From NCBI GenBank assembly GCA_964450435.1, contig CAYVCX010000011.1, positions 1 through 56,186 on the forward strand: a DNA stretch of 56,186 nt, read 5' to 3'. The notes below the pieces were generated by a model. That model was not told where the DNA came from, searched no databases, and worked only from the letters and a program-made list of their open reading frames with translations. The stretch is from SKLM01 sp964450435. GTDB lineage: Bacteria; Chloroflexota; Anaerolineae; B4-G1. Below are positions 25,494 to 33,691 of the stretch, one piece after another; positions within the stretch are counted from its first letter, which is position 1, and every line of letters starts with the position of its first letter. Made by a program: the position numbers and the translations under genes.

Positions 25494-26288
25494 ATGGAAG
25501 AGGCAGCGGCGGCAGGCAACGCGGTTATTGAGATCGAGGGGCTGTGGGCGGGTTACGACCACGAGGCGGTATTGGAGGACGTCAACCTGACGGTGGCACC
25601 GCTGGATTTCATCGGTCTGATCGGGCCGAATGGTGGAGGGAAGACGACGCTGGTCAAGGTGTTGCTGGGCCTGCTGCCGCCGACCCGCGGACGGGTCCGA
25701 ATCATGGGGAAGCCGGTTGCGGAGGGGCGGCAGCACGTGGGTTACGTGCCGCAGCAGGTCGATTTCGACCGCGATTTCCCGATTCGGGCGTGGGACGTGG
25801 CGCGGATGGGGCGGCTCGGCCAGCGGCGCTTGCTGGAGCGCTTCACAGCGGAGGACGACGCTGTCGTGGCCGAGGCGCTGGGCGGGGTGGACATGCTTTC
25901 TCTGCGAGACCGACCCATCGGTGAGCTCTCCAGCGGGCAGCGGCAGCGCGTGTACATCGCCCGGGCTCTGGCGACGGAGCCGGACATCCTGCTGCTGGAC
26001 GAGCCGACGTCGAGTGTCGACCCCCGCGTGAGCACGAGCATCTACGAGCTCCTGGAGGAGCTCAATGCCCGCGTCACCATCATACTTATCTCGCACGATA
26101 TGAACGCCATCTCGTCCCACGTCAAGACGGTGGGGTGCCTGAACCGACGTCTGTTCTACCATGACGAGAGGCAGTTGACGCCGGAGATGGTGCAGCTGGC
26201 CTACGAGTGCCCGGTGGACTTGATTGCGCACGGGGTGCCCCACCGCGTTTTCCTGGCCCACGACGAGGGAGGGGCGGCTCATGATTGA
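25494..26288 (+). CDS. znuC: Zinc ABC transporter ATP-binding protein, ZnuC-like
   Basis: A 264-residue ATPase. Walker A is GPNGGGKTT (residues 44-52), the Q-loop is in VGYVPQQVDF, the ABC signature LSSGQRQR is near residue 145, and Walker B DILLLDEPTSS is followed by ISHDMNAIS with the switch His. It powers import through the ZnuB-like permease. ATG 25494 follows TAGGAGGGGG. Its last 8 nt overlap the start of the permease gene, showing translational coupling. Confidence 0.93.
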   Translation: MEEAAAAGNAVIEIEGLWAGYDHEAVLEDVNLTVAPLDFIGLIGPNGGGKTTLVKVLLGLLPPTRGRVRIMGKPVAEGRQHVGYVPQQVDFDRDFPIRAWDVARMGRLGQRRLLERFTAEDDAVVAEALGGVDMLSLRDRPIGELSSGQRQRVYIARALATEPDILLLDEPTSSVDPRVSTSIYELLEELNARVTIILISHDMNAISSHVKTVGCLNRRLFYHDERQLTPEMVQLAYECPVDLIAHGVPHRVFLAHDEGGAAHD

Positions 26289-27300
26289 GTTGATCGGCGA
26301 AGCGCTGCAATTTGCGTTTTTACGGAACGCGCTGATCGCCGGGTTTCTGGTGAGCATCGCGTGCGGGATCGTGGGAGCCTACGTGGTGGTAAATCGGATT
26401 GTCTTCATCAGCGGCGGCATTGCTCACACGGCGTACGGAGGGATCGGGCTGGGCTACTTTGTGAAGTACAACCTGGTGCCGATCCTGTTCGCTGGGAGCG
26501 AGGTGGCGCGCGATCCGCGCCCGGGGTATTTCCCCCTGGTCGGTGCGATTGTGTTCAGCTTGCTGGCGGCGCTGGCGATGGGGTGGGTGCAGCGGAAGAC
26601 CCGCGAGCGGGCCGATACTGTCATCGGGGTGATGTGGGCCATCGGGATGTCGGTGGGCATCATCTTCGTGGATGTGACCGCGGGGTACAAGGCGGATCTG
26701 ATGAGCTACCTGTTCGGCAGCATTCTGGCCGTGGCCCGGACGGAACTGGTGGTGATCCTGGCCCTGGACGTGATCATCATCGGGCTGGTGGCGCTGTTCT
26801 ACAAGGAGCTGCTGGCAGTGTCGTTCGACGAGACGTTTGCGACGGTGGAGAACGTGCCAGTGGATTCCATCTACCTGGTCCTGGTGGCAATGATTGCGCT
26901 GACGGTGGTGATGTTGATGCGGGTGGTGGGATTGATCATGGTCATCGCCCTGTTGACCATCCCGGCGGCGATGGCGGGGCAGTTCGTGCGGGAGATGAAG
27001 CGGATGATGGGGTTGGCCATCGTGCTGGGGATGATCTTCACCACGGCGGGCCTGGGGCTGTCGTACGTCTACAACCTGACGTCGGGCGCGGCGATCATCC
27101 TGGTGGCGGGGGTGAGCTACGTGATCAGCCTGGCGTTGAAGAGCCTGGGTCCGGGGCCGCGACGGAGGGATGGAGGCGAGCCGTTGGCCGTGGTGCGTGC
27201 AAAGAGGGGAGCCAGGGTGGGGTCCGCCGGGACTGACGCCAGCGGGGGCGAAGCAGAGCGGGGGGCGGGCCAACCCGGGCCGGAGAAAGCTGGGGCCTAG
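26281..27300 (+). CDS. znuB: Zinc ABC transporter permease, ZnuB-like
   Basis: A 339-residue ABC-3 family permease with about eight membrane segments (NALIAGFLVSIACGIVGAYVVV, SGGIAHTAYGGIGLG, then VVGLIMVIALLTIPAAMAG). These signatures match metal-type permeases. ATG 26281 lies inside the end of the ATPase gene. After the last span there is an extra charged, disordered tail of about 45 residues (PGPRRRDGGEPLAVVR...) not usual for the family. The stop codon overlaps the stop of the convergent radical SAM gene within CCTAGG. Confidence 0.92.
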   Translation: MIELIGEALQFAFLRNALIAGFLVSIACGIVGAYVVVNRIVFISGGIAHTAYGGIGLGYFVKYNLVPILFAGSEVARDPRPGYFPLVGAIVFSLLAALAMGWVQRKTRERADTVIGVMWAIGMSVGIIFVDVTAGYKADLMSYLFGSILAVARTELVVILALDVIIIGLVALFYKELLAVSFDETFATVENVPVDSIYLVLVAMIALTVVMLMRVVGLIMVIALLTIPAAMAGQFVREMKRMMGLAIVLGMIFTTAGLGLSYVYNLTSGAAIILVAGVSYVISLALKSLGPGPRRRDGGEPLAVVRAKRGARVGSAGTDASGGEAERGAGQPGPEKAGA

Positions 27301-28172
27301 GCCTCGAACTCCCCGTACATCTGATCCGGGGTGAGAATCTCGGGGAAGCGCTGGCGCAGGGCGAGGCGGGTCTCGTAGCAGAGGTGGCACGCGTCGGCGT
27401 AGGTCTCTTTGGGCGTGAGGCCGTAGCGGCGGGCCAGCCCGGCCGGGCCGCCGCGGAGCAAGGGGCCGATGACGGGATGGGCGTCGGGGTCGAATGCGGT
27501 GAAGATATGGGCCAGGGAGGTGCGGAAGAGGTTACCCAGGGAGAGGCCCTGGCAGAGGTGGACGCAGCCGAGGGGGTCGACGTGGACGCGCCCGGGGTCG
27601 CGCAGGTCCTCGTGGGGGCACTCGGTGAAGGATGTCCAGGGCTGGTGGCTGAGGCTGCCGGTCAGCTTCTCGATGGCGCGGCCGCGGACCATGACGGCGT
27701 CCAGTGAGGGGTCCTCCTCGTCGGGTTGCGCGATGCTGATGGTGCCGATGGGGATGTGCAGGTGCTCGGCGGCGTGGCGGGCGTTCCGGGCCTGGCGGCT
27801 GAGGATCTCGTCGTAATGGTAGAGGTCGCTGCTGACGGAGAGGTCGTGGAGGAGGTCGGCGAGGGGGTGCAGCCACGCCAGTGCGTCCTCGAGCGCGGTG
27901 GCCCAGTAGCTGTTAGTGACCACTCCGATCTGGAATCCCCGGTCCGCTGCCTCCTCAATGCCAGCGAGGAGGATGGGGTAGTAGAGGAAGGGTTCCCCGC
28001 CCTCGAAGTAGATCGACTGGACCGTGCCCAGGGTGTCGGCCTGGCGGAGGATTTCGCGGATGTCCGCCAGGGTCATGGTGCCGCGCTGGTATGGGCTGCC
28101 CCAGACGAAGCAGTGGTCGCACTCGAAGTTACATTGGTAGGTGAGGAGGAGGTGGAGGCCTGAGATGGTCAT
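27297..28172 (-). CDS. Radical SAM protein
   Basis: A 291-residue radical S-adenosylmethionine enzyme. The [4Fe-4S] cluster motif CNFECDHC begins at about residue 14, and GGEP follows at YFEGGEPFLYY. Further cysteines sit in FTECPHED, PLGCVHLCQG and ADACHLCYETR, resembling a compact SPASM-like auxiliary-cluster region, so a peptide- or protein-modifying role is possible. No precursor-peptide gene was recognised nearby. The start ATG has CGGAGA upstream. It runs convergent with znuB and tail to head with the DegV gene 226 nt away, across a palindromic repeat. Confidence 0.87.
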   Translation of the reverse strand: MTISGLHLLLTYQCNFECDHCFVWGSPYQRGTMTLADIREILRQADTLGTVQSIYFEGGEPFLYYPILLAGIEEAADRGFQIGVVTNSYWATALEDALAWLHPLADLLHDLSVSSDLYHYDEILSRQARNARHAAEHLHIPIGTISIAQPDEEDPSLDAVMVRGRAIEKLTGSLSHQPWTSFTECPHEDLRDPGRVHVDPLGCVHLCQGLSLGNLFRTSLAHIFTAFDPDAHPVIGPLLRGGPAGLARRYGLTPKETYADACHLCYETRLALRQRFPEILTPDQMYGEFEA

Positions 28173-28263
28173 GGTATGTCTCCGTTCAATCGTGGCGGGT
28201 GCGGAAACGGCTTGACTCGGGTGAGGCGGAGCGACGTTCTTTATCCCTCATCCCTCCTGCCTG

Positions 28264-28299
28264 CCCCTCCCCTCTCGCGAGATGAGGAGAGGGGAGGGG
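28264..28299. repeat. GA/CT-rich palindromic intergenic repeat, copy A
   Basis: A 13-bp perfect inverted repeat (28264-28276 with 28287-28299) with a 10-base loop. A CCCTCA...CCTCC leader precedes it and is shared with copy B (31404-31439). It lies between the DegV and radical SAM genes. Confidence 0.7.
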
Positions 28300-28398
28300 C
28301 GTGAAAACGGCGGCGAGTGGATTGCGGGGTGGCGAAGCGCGAATCTAACCTCCATAGATGGCCCCGGCCCCTCGCGCGGCTGCTGCTGCGTGCCAACA

Positions 28399-29265
28399 TC
28401 AGGAGATGGGAGGGGCAGGGGCTACGACGGCGACGCCGACCAGGCCGGCGCCGGTGTGAACGGAGAGCCCGGGCGTAAGCTCGGCGGTGATGATGCTCTC
28501 GGGACAGGGGAGGCGCTGGCGCAGCTGCTCCTCGAAGCGGCGCGCCTCCTGGAGCGCATCCACGTGGACGATGGCCATACGCTCGGCCTCGGCGCCCCCG
28601 AGTGCCTCGGCCGTCAGGTCGATCACGCGGGACCAGGCCTTCCGCCGGGTCCGCACCCGCTCGAGCATCTGGAGCTCACCGTCGTGGAGGGTGAGGATGG
28701 GCTTGATGCTCAGGAGGCCGGCCATACCGGCCGTTAGATGGCCGACGCGCCCGCTCATGGCCAGATACTTGAGCGTGGAAAGGGCGGCGTAGAGGGCGAT
28801 GCGCTCGCCCACGTCCAGGGCGCGCTGGATGATCTCGTCGGGGGAAGCGCCCTCCTGTGCCGCCTCAGCGGCCTCGATGACCATGAAGCCCTGGCCCATG
28901 GAGATGCTCTGGGTATCGACCACTGTGACCTTGCGCTCCAGGACCAGGTCGCGGGCGGTACGAGCGGCATCGTAGGTGCCGCTGACGGCGCTGCTCACGC
29001 AGAAACAGATCACCTGATCGGCCCCTTCTTCGAAGGCAGACTGAAAGGCGTTGAGGAAGTCGCCGGGTGCGGGGGCGGAGGTCGTGGGGAGCTCTCCGTC
29101 GCGGTCGACGCGCTGGAAGAGGGTGGTGTCGTCGATGTCGACGCCGGTCAGCAGGGTCTCACTTCCGAAGTGGACGGCGATGGGCACCTGACGGATGCCG
29201 TAACGAGCGGCGACGTCAGAAGGCAGGCTGACATCGGTATCGGTGACGATGGCGATTGATGGCAT
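28399..29265 (-). CDS. DegV family fatty-acid-binding protein
   Basis: A protein of 288 residues. The DegV signatures are present: IVTDTDVSLP at the start, TTSAPAPGDFL, VSSAVSGTYDAA (the serine that contacts the fatty-acid carboxylate) and LSTLKYLAMSGRVG. DegV/FakB-like proteins present a fatty acid to a FakA kinase; no FakA gene is in the window. It has a GGAGG ribosome site and begins directly at the stop of the E1 beta gene, so it may belong to that transcription unit. Confidence 0.92.
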   Translation of the reverse strand: MPSIAIVTDTDVSLPSDVAARYGIRQVPIAVHFGSETLLTGVDIDDTTLFQRVDRDGELPTTSAPAPGDFLNAFQSAFEEGADQVICFCVSSAVSGTYDAARTARDLVLERKVTVVDTQSISMGQGFMVIEAAEAAQEGASPDEIIQRALDVGERIALYAALSTLKYLAMSGRVGHLTAGMAGLLSIKPILTLHDGELQMLERVRTRRKAWSRVIDLTAEALGGAEAERMAIVHVDALQEARRFEEQLRQRLPCPESIITAELTPGLSVHTGAGLVGVAVVAPAPPIS

Positions 29266-30279
29266 CTAGTCCTCCATGAGCTGCAGCGCGGCGGCGTGGA
29301 TGCGCTCCACGTTGGGGAGCGTTTCGTCCTCCAGACGGCGCGCATAGGGGATCGTGGTCCTGGTGGCGACCCGGGCGTACCGGGCCGGGATGCCGGCCTC
29401 CAGCACGACGGCGGCCAGCTCTCCGGACAGTCCAAACCCCTCGTAGTCCTCATCCACGACCAACAAGGCCCGGGTCCGCGAGACGGCCTCGCAGACGGTT
29501 TTCCTGTCGAGCGGCGAGACCGTGCGCAGATCGATTACGCCGGCGGAGATGCCTTTCTCGGCCAGACGCTCCGCCGCCTGCAGGGCCCGGTGCACTCCGA
29601 CGCTGACACTGGCAATGGTGAGGTCGTCGCCCTCCCGGCGGGCAGCGGCCTGGCCCAGCGGCAGCGGTTCCCATCGCTGGGGCACCGGCCCCCGGGCGCC
29701 GCTGGAGGGGACGTCGAAGGAGACGGCCTCGCGAGTCGCACCGCCCATCATGTCGAGCCAGCGGGCGGAAAGGAGCTTGTGCTCGAGGTAGACGACGGGG
29801 TCCTCGCGTTCGAGGGCGGCCAGCATCAGGCCCCCGGCGTCGGCCGGCGTCGACGGTACCACGACGGCGAGGCCTGGGATGTGGGCCATCCAGCCCCACA
29901 GGGTCTGCTCGTGCTGGCCGCCGTCGCCGTAACCCCCGCCACAAGCAGCGCGGACGACCAGGGGGGCGTTCCACGTGCCGCCGGAGAAGGCCCGGACCTT
30001 GGCGGCGTGGTTGAGGAGCGCATCCATGGTCACGCCGATGAAATCGACCAGCATGACTTCCACGACGGGACGCAGGCCGGCCATGGCGGCCGCCACCGCG
30101 CCGCCGACGAAGGCGCTCTCGCTGATGGGCGTTCCCAAGAAGCGGTCCTGGCCGAAACGGGCGACGAGGTTGCGCCGGAGCAGCGGCACGTCCTCTCCCA
30201 TCACGATGATCCTGGGATCATCCTCCATCGCCTGGGCCAGGGCGTCGTCGATGGCGTCCGCGAAGCTCATGGTCCGCAT
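29266..30279 (-). CDS. 2-oxoacid dehydrogenase E1 component, beta subunit
   Basis: A 337-residue transketolase-type beta subunit (pyruvate, acetoin or branched-chain 2-oxoacid dehydrogenase). Family signatures include IIVMGEDV, GTPISESAFVGGAVAAAMAGLRPVVE, GGGYGDGGQHEQTLWGWMAHIPGL and the C-terminal VVDEDYEGFGLSGELAAVV. ATG 30279 (MRTMSFADAI) is preferred over GTG 30297 because GAGAGGAGAG, the ribosome site, lies between them. The alpha subunit is 42 nt upstream. No E2 or E3 gene is in the window, so the substrate cannot be assigned. Confidence 0.92.
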   Translation of the reverse strand: MRTMSFADAIDDALAQAMEDDPRIIVMGEDVPLLRRNLVARFGQDRFLGTPISESAFVGGAVAAAMAGLRPVVEVMLVDFIGVTMDALLNHAAKVRAFSGGTWNAPLVVRAACGGGYGDGGQHEQTLWGWMAHIPGLAVVVPSTPADAGGLMLAALEREDPVVYLEHKLLSARWLDMMGGATREAVSFDVPSSGARGPVPQRWEPLPLGQAAARREGDDLTIASVSVGVHRALQAAERLAEKGISAGVIDLRTVSPLDRKTVCEAVSRTRALLVVDEDYEGFGLSGELAAVVLEAGIPARYARVATRTTIPYARRLEDETLPNVERIHAAALQLMED

Positions 30280-30321
30280 TGGTTTCTCTCCTCTCACCGG
30301 ATTTTCCCTGATGACGTCCGG

Positions 30322-31344
30322 CTACGATGACGCGAGGGCCGTCTCGATTACCTGCTCGATCTCGTGCCTGACGTCCTGCTCCAGCTCCTCCAGGCGGTCA
30401 GGCTCCCCGGTCAGGCTCTGCCGAGCCCTTGTCAGAGGATCCCGATCCGCGTGGTCGGAGGCGTCCCGGTAGCTGCTGAACAGCGTCCCTATGATGGACC
30501 GGAGACCGCCCGCGCGCTTCCCGAGGGGCGCCCCCTTCCATCGGAGGAGGGAGCGAGTCAGCGGCCCGGCTATCTGGGGCAACTCGCGCAGGGGACGGCG
30601 CACGGCAGCGATCAGCGGGTCACCGAGGAAGTGCCCCTCCAGGTGGACGCAGTGGGCGTGGAGGAACGTGGGTCCCTCCCCTTGGCGGGCTCGCGTCATG
30701 GCCCGGTGGGCGGCGTGCCACACGCTCTCCACGTCGGTGCCGTCGGTCTCGACGGCCGGCATTCCGAAGCCCTGGGCGCGCCCGGCGAGGGTGCCGCCTG
30801 TGAGGGTCGCCGACTCGGACGTGATGGCCCAGCCGTTGTCCTTGCACACGAAGACGGCGGGGAGCTTCCAGACTACGGCGAGGTTCATGGCTTCCAACAG
30901 CATCCCTTGATTGAAGGCGCCTTCGCCGAAGAAGGCCACCGCTAGGGTGCCCGGGCGCAGCCGCCGGGCGGCCAGGGCGAAGCCGACCGTGGCGGGCCCG
31001 CTAGCCCCCACGATTCCGGAGGAGGCCGCCAGGTGCTCCCGAGAGTAGAGGTGCATGTGGCCGCCCATGCCGGCGCAGAGTCCGTCGGGGCGGCCCAGCA
31101 GCTCGCGGAGGAGGGCAACGGGGTCGACGCCGCGCATCAGCAGCGGGGGCGTGCCGCGGTGATCGAGGGCCATGGCGTCGCCGTCGACGAGTTGCGATAG
31201 CACCCCGGCGGCGATGGCCTCCTCGCCGGTGCCCAGGTGCATCTCGCCGGAGATGTCGCCGTCGAGCCACAGTTGCTGGACGGCGCGCTCGAAGAGGCGG
31301 CTACGGAGCATGTGGCGGTAGAGAGCCCATAGATTGGGTGGCAT
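30322..31344 (-). CDS. 2-oxoacid dehydrogenase E1 component, alpha subunit (thiamine-diphosphate binding)
   Basis: A 340-residue E1 alpha subunit. The thiamine diphosphate motif starts at FFGEGAFNQG and ends at CKDNGWAI. HRGTPPLLMRG and MHLYSREHLAASSGIVGASGP are typical of the acetoin/pyruvate branch. The C-terminal 90 residues, beginning about DPLIAAVRRP, are divergent and longer in charged residues than usual. It forms an alpha2-beta2 enzyme with the next gene. The ribosome site GAGGG is nine bases from ATG. Downstream partner subunits (E2 lipoyl transferase, E3) must be encoded elsewhere. Confidence 0.9.
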   Translation of the reverse strand: MPPNLWALYRHMLRSRLFERAVQQLWLDGDISGEMHLGTGEEAIAAGVLSQLVDGDAMALDHRGTPPLLMRGVDPVALLRELLGRPDGLCAGMGGHMHLYSREHLAASSGIVGASGPATVGFALAARRLRPGTLAVAFFGEGAFNQGMLLEAMNLAVVWKLPAVFVCKDNGWAITSESATLTGGTLAGRAQGFGMPAVETDGTDVESVWHAAHRAMTRARQGEGPTFLHAHCVHLEGHFLGDPLIAAVRRPLRELPQIAGPLTRSLLRWKGAPLGKRAGGLRSIIGTLFSSYRDASDHADRDPLTRARQSLTGEPDRLEELEQDVRHEIEQVIETALASS

Positions 31345-31403
31345 GGTTGTGTCCCTCTCCGTGTTGGTGCGGAGCTGTGTTTATGGCCCTCACCCCTCCC
31401 CCT

Positions 31404-31439
31404 GCCCCTCCCCTCTCCCGACGTCGGGAGAGGGGAGGG
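31404..31439. repeat. Perfect 36-bp palindrome, GA/CT-rich intergenic repeat copy B
   Basis: Every base from 31404 pairs with its partner up to 31439 around the centre GACGTC (31419-31424). The leader CCCTCACCCCTCCCCCTG (31386-31403) resembles the one before copy A. It probably belongs to a REP-like family. Confidence 0.85.
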
Positions 31440-31484
31440 GTGTTAGCTCCCCGGCGGATGGCGAGGGCATTGGAGCCGCTCCTG

Positions 31485-31577
31485 TCGGGTGGCGGACCTG
31501 AGCTGCCGCGTTCCATCAGGTAGCAGACCTGAGCTGCCGCGTCTCGTCGGGTAGCAAGCCCGAGCTGCTGCATCCTG
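31485..31577. repeat. Three 31-bp tandem repeats
   Basis: Units begin at 31485, 31516 and 31547, each starting TCGGGT or TCAGGT and sharing GACCTGAGCTGCCGCGT or a close variant (the third is more diverged: AAGCCCGAGCTGCTGCAT). They sit between the palindrome and the methyltransferase gene. There is no coding gene here. Confidence 0.75.
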
Positions 31578-31611
31578 TCTCTCCCTGGCGAGGGGAGTGG
31601 TGTGGGAGGCA

Positions 31612-32172
31612 TCACTTGTCTACCACCACGCAGGTGGAGAAGTCGCTGAGGCAGGCGGTTCGGGCCTGGAGGCCGTGGGAAGCGACCATAGCGCGGATCT
31701 CCTCTGCCGATCGAAAGTGGCTTCGCATGAGAGCCAGCTTCTCCAGGAGGGCGACGAGTTTGACGGGGAAGCGGCGGATGTCCGGCTCCTCGATGACCAG
31801 CCGGCCCCGCGGCGCGAGGACGCGGAGCAGCTCCCGGATGGCAGCGTGGTGATCGTTGAAGTGGTGGAAGGCGTCGACGGCAAAGACCCGGCTGAAGCAG
31901 CCATCGCAAAAGGGGAGCCGCTCGACATAGGATTGGACGGGTCGCAGAGGCCCTTTAGCCTGCGCCTTCCGGAGCATTGGTGCTGAGAGATCGTTGACCA
32001 CCAGCAGGCCGACGACAGGAAGCAATCTGGATGCGACGCGCCCCGTGCCGCCGCCGGCCTCCAGCATGCGCCCGGGGGTTGGCAGGCGCAGCAGCTCGTG
32101 GAGCCGCTCGGGATCGGGCGCGGGCATCACTAGATCATAGATTGGGGCGAGCAGGGCGAAGTGATCAAACAT
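31612..32172 (-). CDS. Class I SAM-dependent methyltransferase
   Basis: A 186-residue Rossmann methyltransferase. Motif I is MLEAGGGTGRVA (about residues 36-47), the acidic residue of motif II is in VNDLSAPML, and the post-motif FAVDAFHHF is present. It is shorter than the usual 200-250 residues but complete. It resembles UbiE/Methyltransf_11 proteins; the substrate is unknown. It lies 52 nt after the VIT-type transporter gene in the same direction. Confidence 0.88.
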   Translation of the reverse strand: MFDHFALLAPIYDLVMPAPDPERLHELLRLPTPGRMLEAGGGTGRVASRLLPVVGLLVVNDLSAPMLRKAQAKGPLRPVQSYVERLPFCDGCFSRVFAVDAFHHFNDHHAAIRELLRVLAPRGRLVIEEPDIRRFPVKLVALLEKLALMRSHFRSAEEIRAMVASHGLQARTACLSDFSTCVVVDK

Positions 32173-32224
32173 GGCGCCTCGCCGGGGAAGACTTCGATTT
32201 CAGGAAGATCCCCACGGTCAGACG

Positions 32225-33118
32225 TCAGTCCACATCGACACCGAGGAAGGAACGGACCACGAATCCGATAAAGAAACTCAAGGCGGCCACGGCGAAGCTC
32301 AGGCCGGCCATCTCGGTAAAACGGTCTCTAAACGACTCGTCCTTGGCGACGGATACGTAGTAGTTGAAGACGCCGATGATGGCGACGCCGACGGCCAGCG
32401 CACAGGCCAGGCAGACGTAGTAGTTGTCGAGGAGGAGGTACGGAAGAATAAGAAGGGCCACGGTGATGATGTAGGCCGTGCCGGTGTAGAGGGAGGCGCG
32501 GACCGCGTGTTTGGCGGTCTCCTCCGCCCGGGTGGAGAGGTATTCTGACGCGCCCATGGAGAGGGCAGCGGCAAAGCCGGTGATGGAGCCGGTGAGGGCG
32601 ATCAAGCTCGTGTCCTGGAGGGCGAGGGTGAGGCCGGCCAGGGCGCCGGTGAGCTCCACCAGCGCGTCGTTCAGACCGAGGACGATGGAGCCCGTATACT
32701 GCAGCCGCTCCTCATTGAGCATCTGGAGGAGGGCCTCCTCGTGTTCGTTCTCCTCCCGAGCGATGCGGTCGGCCTCCGGGATCACGTCCTGAAGCTCAGC
32801 GTAGTTCTCCTGGGCGCCCTCCTCACCGCGCTCCATCAGCTTGACGCCGAAGGTGAACCCGAATACGCGGCTGATGAGATAGTATTTCCAGATCTGCCAG
32901 CGCTTGGGTTCCAGGTCCTGGTCGGTGTATTGGCGCCAATCGTGGTAGTGGCTGAGCTCGTCGGCGGCGATGTCCCGGAGGACACGGCTGTTCTCCGGCG
33001 AGTCGATGGCCCGGGCCAGTTTCTCGTAGATGTGGTGCTCGGTGATTTCGTTCCGTTGATAGGTGAGAATCTTGTCCCTGGTGGCAGGGCTGAGGGTGAC
33101 AACGCGGGTGGTGTTCAT
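32225..33118 (-). CDS. Ferritin-like domain fused to a VIT1/CCC1-type iron/manganese transporter
   Basis: A 297-residue protein. Residues 15-140 form a rubrerythrin-like four-helix region with paired metal ligands (EITEHHIYEKLA, DELSHYHDWRQY and EENEHEEALLQML). From about residue 145 follow the VIT1 segments (GLNDALVELTGALAGLTLAL, SMGASEYLSTRAEE) and three more membrane spans. This is the MbfA-like architecture: an iron/manganese exporter with a soluble metal-binding module that protects against oxidative stress. Its start overlaps the msrB stop by 4 nt (ATGA), linking metal handling with oxidative repair. Confidence 0.9.
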   Translation of the reverse strand: MNTTRVVTLSPATRDKILTYQRNEITEHHIYEKLARAIDSPENSRVLRDIAADELSHYHDWRQYTDQDLEPKRWQIWKYYLISRVFGFTFGVKLMERGEEGAQENYAELQDVIPEADRIAREENEHEEALLQMLNEERLQYTGSIVLGLNDALVELTGALAGLTLALQDTSLIALTGSITGFAAALSMGASEYLSTRAEETAKHAVRASLYTGTAYIITVALLILPYLLLDNYYVCLACALAVGVAIIGVFNYYVSVAKDESFRDRFTEMAGLSFAVAALSFFIGFVVRSFLGVDVD

Positions 33119-33525
33119 TCGGCAGATTCCTCGCCGTCGCTGACCAGGTCCAGGGCGACGGAGTTCATGCAGAAGCGTTTGTGGGTGGGCGGTGGGCCGT
33201 CGTCGAACACGTGACCCAGGTGGGAGCCGCAGGCGGCGCAGCGCACCTCGGTTCTTTCCATGCCCAGCGTGTCGTCCCGGCGGTAGTCGACGTGCCCTTC
33301 GTCAACAGGAGCCCAGAAGCTGGGCCAGCCGCTGCCGGACTTGAACTTGGTGCGGGAATCGAACAGGGGGTTGCCGCAGGCGGCGCAGCGGTAGATCCCT
33401 TCTTCGTTGGAGTCGTAGTACTCCCCGCTGAAAGCCCTCTCGGTACCGCCCTGGCGCATCACTCGATACTGCCGCGGTGTGAGCTCCTGTTTCCACTCCT
33501 GGTCGGTTTTGTCAACTTTTTTCAT
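33115..33525 (-). CDS. msrB: Peptide-methionine (R)-S-oxide reductase MsrB
   Basis: A 136-residue MsrB. Zinc-binding pairs are CAAC (in YRCAACGNPLF) and CAAC (in VRCAACGSHLGH). The fold signature SGSGWPSF and the catalytic cysteine in KRFCMNSVALDL are present. It reduces methionine-R-sulfoxide in oxidised proteins. It has an AGGAGAA ribosome site. It is the first gene of a unit with the ferritin-VIT1 gene, and perhaps the methyltransferase. Confidence 0.95.
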   Translation of the reverse strand: MKKVDKTDQEWKQELTPRQYRVMRQGGTERAFSGEYYDSNEEGIYRCAACGNPLFDSRTKFKSGSGWPSFWAPVDEGHVDYRRDDTLGMERTEVRCAACGSHLGHVFDDGPPPTHKRFCMNSVALDLVSDGEESAE

Positions 33526-33575
33526 GGCGATTCTCCTGGGTCGGCGGTGCGAATGTGGGAGACGGCGTGAGGAGG

Positions 33576-33581
33576 ATTATA
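33576..33581 (-). promoter_or_regulatory. -10 box of the msrB promoter
   Basis: TATAAT on the minus strand, 50 nt before the msrB start. The matching -35 box would fall in the run of N. Confidence 0.5.
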
Positions 33582-33591
33582 GCGCAAGGGG

Positions 33592-33691
33592 NNNNNNNNN
33601 NNNNNNNNNNNNNNNNNNNNNNNNNNNNNNNNNNNNNNNNNNNNNNNNNNNNNNNNNNNNNNNNNNNNNNNNNNNNNNNNNNNNNNNNNNN
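33592..33691. other. Assembly gap (100 N)
   Basis: Exactly 100 N, the usual placeholder for a scaffold join of unknown length. It cuts the 3' part of the GNAT gene. Confidence 0.98.

Noticed and set aside
31485..31577. Three 31-bp repeats considered as a CRISPR array
   Set aside because: The units are contiguous with no spacers between them, and no cas gene is in the window.
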